The translations under genes were made by a program, and so were the position numbers. A DNA stretch of 5,522 nucleotides from contig WUAJ01000159.1 of NCBI GenBank assembly GCA_009827215.1, positions 1-5,522 on the forward strand, read 5' to 3'. This document shows positions 1-5,522 of the stretch, in pieces (position 1 is the stretch's first letter; every line of letters begins with the position of its first letter). A model generated the notes under the pieces. That model ran no database searches and had not been told where the DNA came from. It saw nothing but the letters and a program-made list of their open reading frames with translations. This stretch comes from Phycisphaeraceae bacterium (GTDB taxonomy: Bacteria > Planctomycetota > Phycisphaerae > Phycisphaerales > UBA1924).

Positions 1-1596
1 GCCGTTGAACTCAGCAAACTCTGGGGGCCATGCGTAATAGCGATTGTCGAGCGTTTCACCAAACTCGACTCCGCGTTTGATCGCATCGTACGCGAATCTA
101 CCGATGCTCAGCGCGTTTGTGTAAGGCTGAATGCTCTTGCGTTGCGTGAACTGCGGATCATCCCATGCTCTGCTGAAGTACTTGAAGTAATCGTCATCAG
201 CGACCTTGTCGGTGTTGTTCCCTCCGACGGTGTTGGATGACATCGTTGGTCTATGGAAGAACCTTGGAGACAAACCACCGAGCGCGGCGAGCGAGTAGTT
301 GTTGGCGGCATCAGACATCGAGAGCAGACGGCGGAGGTCGACATCCGCTGGGGTTGCTCCGTACGCACCACCCATATCCGGTTCTGGCATCGCGAGTTGA
401 TCAAGCGCGGTGTTCACATTGACCATGGATGAGAGATCAACGATGCGTGCTGCAGCAAAGAGTCGCATGCGCCCAGCGTCGTACAGACGCTCGATATCGT
501 CGCGCTCATTTGAACTTCCCGATTGCGTATCGCGAGCGGCGGTGAGTTCAAACCACCTCGAGTCAGCCATGCCATCGCCATCAGCGTCGGCGTATTGATA
601 TGGGGCGTAATCGGGATCGGCCCAGGTTGCGATCTGACCGTTTCGGTTGACGGTCATGAAGGGCTGATTGATCGGCATGAACATGAATCGCTGGTACATG
701 CTCCAGACTGCTGGAACATTCTCAAGATCATCTGTGATTCCATGTCCAGGTTCTGGATCGTTACGACCTGGCATCCAGATCCCCTCGCTTTGGGGAACCA
801 TCGTTTGGATGCGTGCGTTTGCATCATCACGATCCGGTTTCCAGAGTGAGAGGTACTCACTCATACGGCGGACGACTGTTCCATCGGTTCGGGTGAATGT
901 GCCGTATCCTGACTCGGAATCGAAACCACCGACATTGGTATCACCGAATCCGTTGGACTCTGCGGTCCCCGCTCGCAGGTTGAACAGGTTTACAAATCGT
1001 CCATCCGGAGCGATGTTGGTGATCTGAAACCAATCACGGTTATCGAGAAAGCTCGATGAGTAGCGTCCAGCGATGTAGCTTGTCCCGTCTCCCGGCATAA
1101 GGGACGCAAAGGGGCGGAGGTCATTGCCGTTGGAAGGCTGTCCGGGATCACCCAGGTAGGTTGGGGTTGTGGATGCGAGCCAGGGATCGGAACTCACGCG
1201 ATAATCGGTCGAAGCGGTCAGTCCACCAAGGCTATGACGACCGGATGGATTGAACAGCTCGTACTCATCGGTGGACTCTGATCGCATTGTCCAATCGGTG
1301 TATGGCGCATCGGTGACTTCACGAACGGTGAAGATATTTCCTGAGTCGGAATACTGAACTGTCGTATCGAGACGATCATCTCGAAGGATGCCGAGAATAT
1401 GGTCCGCGAAGATATCAGCGTTATCTTCGATAGACTGCTTGTTCTGAATCGAGCGAGCGACTCGTTGATCACCTTGCCCAACTGAGATATAGATTGCGGC
1501 GAAGACAGCGATGAGCGCGAGCGTCCCAACTACGATGAGGATCGCGGATCCTCGGCGATGGCTTCGCTGCATATGCTGGATTGGCTGATTCGTCAT
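1..1596 (-). CDS. GspK/PilX-like minor pseudopilin, enlarged, N-terminal 532 residues (3' end outside window)
   Basis: The frame is open from an ATG at 1594-1596 to the left edge with no stop. Residues 1-16 are a basic leader ending in R-R-G. A hydrophobic helix follows from Ser17 (SAILIVVGTLALIAVFAAI). Mature position 5 is Ile21 rather than Glu, as in GspK, the capping subunit of the type II secretion pseudopilus. Residues 384-397 (RIVDLSSMVNVNTA) resemble the conserved GspK segment with N-(V/I/L)-N-T-A. DADGDGMADS at 337-346 is an EF-hand or thrombospondin-3-like calcium loop; a GspK crystal structure from enterotoxigenic E. coli is known to bind calcium, though not shown to use this motif. 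There are no cysteines in the visible part. GspK is usually 300-340 residues, so this protein is far larger and still incomplete. The start was chosen for the GGAG six bases upstream and the normal leader length. An in-frame ATG at 1695 would give a 49-residue leader and has no ribosome binding site. Confidence 0.85.
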   Translation of the reverse strand, partial: MTNQPIQHMQRSHRRGSAILIVVGTLALIAVFAAIYISVGQGDQRVARSIQNKQSIEDNADIFADHILGILRDDRLDTTVQYSDSGNIFTVREVTDAPYTDWTMRSESTDEYELFNPSGRHSLGGLTASTDYRVSSDPWLASTTPTYLGDPGQPSNGNDLRPFASLMPGDGTSYIAGRYSSSFLDNRDWFQITNIAPDGRFVNLFNLRAGTAESNGFGDTNVGGFDSESGYGTFTRTDGTVVRRMSEYLSLWKPDRDDANARIQTMVPQSEGIWMPGRNDPEPGHGITDDLENVPAVWSMYQRFMFMPINQPFMTVNRNGQIATWADPDYAPYQYADADGDGMADSRWFELTAARDTQSGSSNERDDIERLYDAGRMRLFAAARIVDLSSMVNVNTALDQLAMPEPDMGGAYGATPADVDLRRLLSMSDAANNYSLAALGGLSPRFFHRPTMSSNTVGGNNTDKVADDDYFKYFSRAWDDPQFTQRKSIQPYTNALSIGRFAYDAIKRGVEFGETLDNRYYAWPPEFAEFNG

Positions 1597-1602
1597 TGCA
1601 TA

Positions 1603-1606
1603 CTCC
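1603..1606 (-). promoter_or_regulatory. Ribosome binding site of the GspK-like gene
   Basis: GGAG on the minus strand, six bases (TATGCA) before the ATG at 1596. It is shorter than the two upstream sites. An ATG overlapping this spacer (1599-1601) reads ATG-CAA-TGA and is closed at once, which supports the 1596 start. Confidence 0.7.
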
Positions 1607-1608
1607 GT

Positions 1609-1627
1609 GCACGCTTCGTACGCGTGC
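1609..1627 (-). other. Hairpin just before the GspK-like ribosome binding site
   Basis: On the minus strand GCACGC, a seven-base loop GTACGAA, then GCGTGC form a perfect 6-bp GC-rich stem. It ends two bases before the GGAG. No U-run follows, so it is not an intrinsic terminator. It could shape access of ribosomes to the GspK-like start or stabilise an mRNA end. That it can form is visible; any role is inference. Confidence 0.5.
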
Positions 1628-1659
1628 GCTGCACCAATGGGGTGTATCGGCGTGTCATT

Positions 1660-1678
1660 GCTGCGCGGTGCTCGCAGC
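1660..1678 (-). other. Second hairpin in the J-K intergenic gap
   Basis: On the minus strand GCTGCG, a seven-base loop AGCACCG, then CGCAGC form a perfect 6-bp stem. It has the same stem and loop size as the hairpin at 1609-1627 but a different sequence. It lies about 30 bases after the GspJ-like stop. No U-run follows. It may be a processing or stability element, or chance in a GC-rich gap. Confidence 0.4.
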
Positions 1679-1707
1679 GCCCCTTGCCGGTTCATTTCAG
1701 GACGCGA

Positions 1708-3570
1708 TCAGTTCACCGATGCGTCCGGGATTTCGAAGACCATCTGGAAGGTTTCTTCGATATTTAGATCGTTCGGATCAGCGATCGACATAGTGATCCG
1801 GATGTACTTTGGCCAAGGCCATTCATTACCGAACTCATCTGGGTATCCGAAGGTCGCGATCTCTGTGTCAGGAGTGTCACCGCCAGCACGACCTACAATT
1901 AACTCAGCCGCGGGGTCATCTGCAACAGTCGTTCGCTTGTCGTAATAAGTCGCGACGATCTGATCCTCTCCAGCATCGACTCCATTCCCAGTGGTAACGA
2001 TGAAGCCGTCATTGTTGGAATCGATCCAGCGCTCAAGACCATGCCAACGCATCTGCTTATAACGCGGATCTGCAGGCGAAGTGATTGATGGATCGATGAA
2101 CCCAAAGGACCACTCGACGATAAACTCGGTGCATTTTGGAACAAACACTGCTGATCCCAGCATCTCCTGGTTTGCTTCTGCATATGTACGGAGCCGCTTG
2201 GTGTTGTCATCCGATGGATTCCCAAAGGCATTTGCAGCAAACAGGAGTCGGGTTGGCACATCCTCGTAGCGGATACGCGAGAGTTGCGTGGGCTCATCAA
2301 TTGTGCTGAACTCCCAGATCGATGGAAGTGCATCAATCATCCAAGCACGCACATTCGTGAACTGGGGAGAACTTGCTCCGGTAAGTGGCAATGCAACATT
2401 GCTCGAACCAGAAGGGCTTGGTGACAAAGCCGGATCTTCCCAGAAGACGGAAGCAAACTCGTCATAGGAGATATCCATTGGTGTGCGGATGCGATTCGGA
2501 TTCGATCGGGCCCAATAGTCAGTTGGTTCATCAAAGGCGATATCAGTAGATCCCGCGATCCCATAAAGCATTGAGCGGATGCGTGAAAGATCGTCGGTCA
2601 CGATATCCACGATCCCCGATGAACGCATCGCCGGATCTGTGTAGCTTGGTAGAGCGATCGGACCACCCACTTGGATGTTGCGATCACCAAACCATTTGGG
2701 AGTTACGAATCCACCAGTCGTGTCAGGGAGATTATCGAATCCAGTCTGTGAGAGCGAGTTGAAGATCGAACGAGCGGCGGGCTGCAAAGCTACTTGTCGC
2801 GGAGAATCTTCGAGCAATGCTCGTTGTGGTCCGATTCTGGTGTATCCAAACAACTCATCAGGGAGATCCTGACCAGAGGTCTGGGGCTTCACGAGCAAGG
2901 TGACATGACGAAGCAGCGCCCAATCGCTCGCGTATTGATTCGGGTTAAACCCTCCATCAGTGGATTGTGTACCGAGTCCGGCTTGATTCATGCCGCTCGC
3001 TACATTGAAACGGATGTTGTTGTCGTTCACAAATGGGTTGAAGAAGAGGTTCGCTTGCTGGGAACCCAGAGTGGGATCAGTACTACGCTCGAGATCGGGG
3101 CGACGCTTCTGCCCGTGTCCGTAGTAGATTGCGGCTTCGCTTGATCGTGCGACCATCCCTGGAGCGATGGTGCGGCGAGAAGTTTCGAAATCGCCTCGTG
3201 CAAAGAACATGATCTCATCCACTCGACGCGGTCTTCCAGGATCGTTGTTGTTGTTCTGATCCGAACTATCTGCCGGACTGAGTTGGACATCGCGATCATT
3301 GAATCCGTTCATCGGATCATCGCCTGGCGCGTACTGATGGGTGATGACCAGAAAGCCGTCCCGGGTCATGTTTTCGAAGTCTGTCCTCATCACCCGTTCG
3401 AGCTGTGCAGCGTAGCGATTGAGCTCGGCAACACGGCGACCAGTATTCACAGTGTCCGCGACTGAAGTGAAGATTGTGGAAACACCCGCCGCGATGAGCA
3501 CGAGAATGCCAACTGTGACCATGATCTCGATGATTGTGAATGCTCGTTGATTCGATTTAGTGCGAATCAT
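1708..3570 (-). CDS. Prepilin-type N-terminal methylation domain protein, GspJ/PilW-like, very large (620 aa)
   Basis: This is a probable minor pseudopilin or pilin. Residues 1-10 are a basic leader (three Arg/Lys) ending in R-A. Phe11-Thr-Ile-Ile-Glu15 is the prepilin motif, and a hydrophobic helix runs to about residue 34. A short amphipathic, helix-like stretch follows (RRVAELNRYAAQLERVMRTD), as after the helix of PulJ/GspJ. The body is Asp/Asn/Pro/Ser-rich with one cysteine (480). The C-terminal part resembles GspJ: residues 475-493 (VFVPKCTEFIVEWSFGFID), then 587-615 (PKYIRITMSIADP, then TFQMVFEIP), like the closing strands of GspJ. Between them DSNNDG at 517-522 is a calcium-loop-like motif inserted after a Trp-Ile. 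GspJ is usually about 200 residues, so roughly 400 are extra, mostly in residues 60-470. The start is set by AGGAGGT with six-base spacing inside the end of the upstream gene. An Asn4 run comes from a (GTT)4 tract at 3244-3255. The prepilin call is firm; the GspJ equivalence is probable. Confidence 0.9.
   Translation of the reverse strand: MIRTKSNQRAFTIIEIMVTVGILVLIAAGVSTIFTSVADTVNTGRRVAELNRYAAQLERVMRTDFENMTRDGFLVITHQYAPGDDPMNGFNDRDVQLSPADSSDQNNNNDPGRPRRVDEIMFFARGDFETSRRTIAPGMVARSSEAAIYYGHGQKRRPDLERSTDPTLGSQQANLFFNPFVNDNNIRFNVASGMNQAGLGTQSTDGGFNPNQYASDWALLRHVTLLVKPQTSGQDLPDELFGYTRIGPQRALLEDSPRQVALQPAARSIFNSLSQTGFDNLPDTTGGFVTPKWFGDRNIQVGGPIALPSYTDPAMRSSGIVDIVTDDLSRIRSMLYGIAGSTDIAFDEPTDYWARSNPNRIRTPMDISYDEFASVFWEDPALSPSPSGSSNVALPLTGASSPQFTNVRAWMIDALPSIWEFSTIDEPTQLSRIRYEDVPTRLLFAANAFGNPSDDNTKRLRTYAEANQEMLGSAVFVPKCTEFIVEWSFGFIDPSITSPADPRYKQMRWHGLERWIDSNNDGFIVTTGNGVDAGEDQIVATYYDKRTTVADDPAAELIVGRAGGDTPDTEIATFGYPDEFGNEWPWPKYIRITMSIADPNDLNIEETFQMVFEIPDASVN
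3567..3570 (-). other. ATGA stop-start overlap between GspI-like and GspJ-like genes
   Basis: The TGA of the GspI-like gene (3567-3569) and the ATG of the GspJ-like gene (3568-3570) share two bases, repeating the design of the upstream junction. Confidence 0.95.
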
Positions 3571-4694
3571 GGTGACACCTCCTCAAGCGTGATCACACGG
3601 ACAGCGAGAGGTGTGCGTGGTGTGAATACGACCTGCCGAACCCATGAGGCACGGGCGGCTTCGCGGAGTTCAGAACTCTGTAATTCTGGATCATTCTGAT
3701 TTGGCGCGTAACTCATGCTGTCACCAACAGCCTGGCTCGGTAAAAACGGTGGATCCACACGCAGGACTCGTGTATTCGGGATATTCGCATCGGGTCCCTT
3801 CGCTGGCCCAAGGACTGTGCGAACAGTTCCGGTGTTGTCAACCAACTTTTGTCCCGGCTCGGATGCAAATGCAACGGATGTATTAATGAAAGGGTCTTCT
3901 GCGTCCTCGATGATCAGCCAATCAAGATGATCCTTCACGACCTGTACTTGCAGAGTCTGTGGTGCAGCGTAGACAAAGTCAGAGTCCGCAGATCTGCCTG
4001 TGTCGACTACTGGACGACCGGTAGTGCGATCGAGCGCTACTGGAAGGACGGGATCATCAACCATGTATCCAGTGACGATCACATCACTGAGAGTTCCTTC
4101 CGATGGGACCCTGATCCGCTGATCGATCAGACGGATGAAGATCGCGAGCTGCGGGCGATTCGTTCCCGGCTGACGGCGAGCGACGATATCCCAGACATAC
4201 TTTGGGTCCTTCCCAGAGTAAGGCTGCGGGAACAGGCGATCCGCGACTGTTAGAACTTGATTGAACTCGTTTGGATCTGACATATTCGGGAGGTTGTCAA
4301 GATCGAAAAACCAGTTCCCTGTCTCCGATCCCATCAGACCACCTTCGAACCCAGGTGGATTCGGATATGTACCGTATGGATCAAGTGGACCGACCACCCA
4401 TTCGTAAGTGATTGGAGCAGTCGGCGCTGTTCCGTTATAACCAAACTTGTTCGTGCTGATCGGATTAAACCACTCTGAGAAATCGATGACTTCTGAGGAT
4501 GAACGGACGATCGACTCTGCCATGCTCGCGACGCTCTCGCCTTCGACGACAGCGTTGGCATTGCGTTGCTGTGTGATCACGACAGGGAACACGGCGCCGA
4601 GTCCAAGCAGTCCGAGCGCCAGGATCAGAATCGCGATCATGACCTCAATGAGCGTGAATGCTCGATCATTTTGTTGACGATGCAATGTGCTCAT
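3567..4694 (-). CDS. Prepilin-type N-terminal methylation domain protein, GspI/PilV-like, enlarged (375 aa)
   Basis: This is probably a minor pilin or pseudopilin, anchored in the inner membrane before assembly into a periplasmic or surface fibre. Residues 1-12 form a basic leader ending in R-A. Phe13-Thr-Leu-Ile-Glu17 is the prepilin peptidase and N-methylation motif, followed by a hydrophobic helix to about residue 40 ending in GAVFPVV. Cleavage would fall after Ala12, where most species have Gly. Glu17 is mature Glu5, needed in known systems for subunit alignment. The remaining ~335 residues are acidic, contain no cysteine and have no enzyme motif that I recognise. The C-terminus (RQVVFTPRTPLAVRVITLEE) is a beta-strand-like repeat of hydrophobic residues. 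Typical GspI is about 120 residues and PilV under 200, so this is two to three times longer. The start is fixed by AGGAGGT six bases upstream and by an ATGA overlap with the preceding gene. The stop overlaps the next gene in the same way. The prepilin call is firm; the GspI assignment rests on gene order and the helix. Confidence 0.9.
   Translation of the reverse strand: MSTLHRQQNDRAFTLIEVMIAILILALGLLGLGAVFPVVITQQRNANAVVEGESVASMAESIVRSSSEVIDFSEWFNPISTNKFGYNGTAPTAPITYEWVVGPLDPYGTYPNPPGFEGGLMGSETGNWFFDLDNLPNMSDPNEFNQVLTVADRLFPQPYSGKDPKYVWDIVARRQPGTNRPQLAIFIRLIDQRIRVPSEGTLSDVIVTGYMVDDPVLPVALDRTTGRPVVDTGRSADSDFVYAAPQTLQVQVVKDHLDWLIIEDAEDPFINTSVAFASEPGQKLVDNTGTVRTVLGPAKGPDANIPNTRVLRVDPPFLPSQAVGDSMSYAPNQNDPELQSSELREAARASWVRQVVFTPRTPLAVRVITLEEVSP
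3577..3583 (-). promoter_or_regulatory. Ribosome binding site of the GspJ-like gene
   Basis: AGGAGGT on the minus strand, then GTCACC, then ATG. Motif, spacing and ATGA overlap are identical to those of the upstream junction. It lies in the end of the GspI-like gene, encoding Glu-Val of its C-terminus (EEVSP). It fixes the start at 3570. Confidence 0.9.
4691..4694 (-). other. ATGA stop-start overlap between GspH-position and GspI-like genes
   Basis: The TGA of the upstream gene (4691-4693) and the ATG of the GspI-like gene (4692-4694) share two bases. This is the usual arrangement for translational coupling of subunits made in fixed proportion. Confidence 0.95.
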
Positions 4695-5521
4695 CGGAAG
4701 ACCTCCTGGAGCTGTCCCGAGTAGGGACTAATGAGGTACAAGCGAGAGCGTGGTTCATCGAGAAGTTCGAGATCTTCAGTATCGAAGACGATTTGTCCAT
4801 CACCGTTGGTATCGCCTTCGATCCATCGATTGATGCGATCACGGACTTGGGCTTCCCCTGGATATGCGCCGGCCCAGAGGAGTTCATCGAACATAATCTC
4901 TGATTCGGAATCGGTTTGGTCGTATGCGTTGTAGAGTGTGCCGGTGACACGATTGAGGCCGCGTGCACCAAGATCCTGTGCCATATCTTGTTCGTTATAG
5001 AGCGCGACTCGGGTTACTGCTTTGACCAGTACGGTGTCGTGGGAGATGTTGCCCATCCACAAGGCTCTGGTGTATTGATCCTGGATCGTCCAATGGGTTC
5101 CATCGGAGTCGGTGTCCGATCCCGAAAGCATGCGGATCCCCCATCGTTGGATATTGTCTGCAAGATCAACACGCTTCCATCGATCCGTTGTATTGGGCTG
5201 ATCCCCAAATGGACGCTCACGGCTCTTGCGAGGAGCGATGAACAACGCCGGTTCTGTAGATCTGCTGAGTTGGCCAGTCTCTCCATCAAATCGGATCATG
5301 AAGGATTGGCGAGGTGTTCTGAACTGGCCCTGGATCCCTCCAAGATCGCCAGTCGTTGCACTTCCTCCGACATGCTGAGCGTCTTTCGCAAACAAGTTGG
5401 TTTCTGGGAACACCCAATGACCTTCTTGTTTGACATCACTTTGGATATCACTTCCTCCGTAAATCGAAGAGTTGTACCAAACAGCGGCACATCTGTTCTG
5501 TGCTCGTGCCCCTCGAACTAC
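4691..5521 (-). CDS. Large exported pilin-operon protein, GspH/FimU position, C-terminal 276 residues (5' end outside window)
   Basis: The frame is open from the right edge to a TGA at 4691-4693, giving 276 visible residues. Visible residues 75-93 (SFMIRFDGETGQLSRSTEP) and 118-131 have the alternating hydrophobic and polar pattern of a globular, probably beta-rich secreted domain. Residues 237-242 (DTNGDG, followed by QIVFD) form an EF-hand/dockerin-like calcium loop, and DTDSDG at 136-141 is a second, shorter candidate. There is one cysteine (residue 11). A GTG at 5411-5413 could be taken as a start, but the frame is open for 36 codons before it and a start there would leave no export signal or prepilin helix, so I treat the gene as truncated by the window. 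The stop overlaps the next start in ATGA. Its place before GspI-, GspJ- and GspK-like genes suggests the GspH/FimU role. The prepilin leader that would prove this lies outside, so the family call is inference. That it is a real gene is near certain. Confidence 0.75.
   Translation of the reverse strand, partial: VVRGARAQNRCAAVWYNSSIYGGSDIQSDVKQEGHWVFPETNLFAKDAQHVGGSATTGDLGGIQGQFRTPRQSFMIRFDGETGQLSRSTEPALFIAPRKSRERPFGDQPNTTDRWKRVDLADNIQRWGIRMLSGSDTDSDGTHWTIQDQYTRALWMGNISHDTVLVKAVTRVALYNEQDMAQDLGARGLNRVTGTLYNAYDQTDSESEIMFDELLWAGAYPGEAQVRDRINRWIEGDTNGDGQIVFDTEDLELLDEPRSRLYLISPYSGQLQEVFR
4701..4707 (-). promoter_or_regulatory. Ribosome binding site of the GspI-like gene
   Basis: AGGAGGT on the minus strand, followed by CTTCCG and then ATG, matches the anti-Shine-Dalgarno sequence almost fully with ideal spacing. 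It lies inside the last codons of the preceding gene, where it also encodes Gln-Glu-Val. It decides the start at 4694 and, with the ATGA overlap, points to translational coupling. Confidence 0.9.
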
Positions 5522-5522
5522 G

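Noticed and set aside
523..849. Plus-strand open frames opposite the GspK-like gene
   Set aside because: The minus-strand frame is continuous from 1596 to the left edge with a coherent pseudopilin-like protein, and the plus-strand products show no family features.
1609..1678. Rho-independent terminator between the GspJ-like and GspK-like genes
   Set aside because: The stems are only 6 bp and no U-run follows either of them on the minus strand.
1693..1695. ATG as an alternative start of the GspK-like gene
   Set aside because: There is no Shine-Dalgarno sequence before it and it would give a leader about three times the usual length. The 1596 start has GGAG at six bases. Kept as an open point in the findings.
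1899..2336. Minus-strand open frame of 145 codons inside the GspJ-like gene
   Set aside because: It is an out-of-frame shadow, rich in Ser/Arg/Met/Cys, wholly inside the real 620-residue gene.
3244..3255. (GTT)4 tract as a phase-variation repeat
   Set aside because: It is short and made of three-base units inside a gene, so slippage would only change an Asn run and not switch the gene off.
3849..4253. Plus-strand open frame of 134 codons inside the GspI-like gene
   Set aside because: It is antisense to a well-supported prepilin gene, has a low-quality protein composition (Arg/Ser/Ile-rich, scattered Cys), and has no ribosome binding site or recognisable domain.
5411..5413. GTG as the true start of the rightmost gene
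   Set aside because: The frame stays open for 36 more codons to the window edge with similar composition, and a start here would leave no export signal or prepilin helix.
1..5522. CRISPR array, insertion sequence, tRNA or rRNA
   Set aside because: I saw no regularly spaced repeats, terminal inverted repeats with a transposase, cloverleaf or conserved rRNA stretch; the window is almost entirely coding.

Overview
The window looks like part of a chromosomal operon from a free-living, probably marine bacterium of the Planctomycetes/PVC group (Phycisphaerae-like is my best guess). This rests on the style of the proteins: type IV prepilin leaders of the form R-A-F-T-(L/I)-I-E on very large, acidic, almost cysteine-free exported proteins with Asp/Asn-rich DxDxDG calcium-type loops. 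Base composition is moderate (around half G+C by eye). No rRNA, tRNA, mobile element or CRISPR array was seen, so the taxonomic placement is inference.

All coding sequence is on the minus strand and transcription runs from right to left. In order: (1) an incomplete gene at 4691-5521, whose 5' end is beyond the right edge, with one clear and one shorter calcium-loop-like motif and a position matching GspH/FimU; (2) a complete prepilin-like protein of 375 aa at 3567-4694, GspI/PilV-like; (3) a complete prepilin-like protein of 620 aa at 1708-3570, GspJ/PilW-like; (4) an incomplete gene from 1596 to the left edge (532 codons visible, still open), GspK/PilX-like. Genes 1-2 and 2-3 are joined by identical ATGA overlaps, each with a strong AGGAGGT ribosome binding site six bases before the start. 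Genes 3 and 4 are separated by 111 bases holding two small hairpins, with a weaker GGAG site before gene 4. Coding density is therefore about 98 percent, and no other stretch lacks a gene.

The order H-I-J-K is the classic order of minor pseudopilins in type II secretion operons and of minor pilins (FimU-PilV-PilW-PilX) in type IV pilus operons. In the known systems I, J and K form the tip complex that starts assembly of the fibre; I and J carry Glu at mature position 5 and K does not, as here. The unusual feature is size: the proteins are roughly two to three times longer than their proteobacterial counterparts, and three of the four carry calcium-loop-like motifs. The most economical reading is a lineage-specific, enlarged pseudopilus or pilus tip complex, possibly with an adhesive or substrate-binding role. 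The function is inferred from architecture only. The Verru_Chthon cassette proteins of Verrucomicrobia/Lentisphaerae are a possible relative that should be compared.
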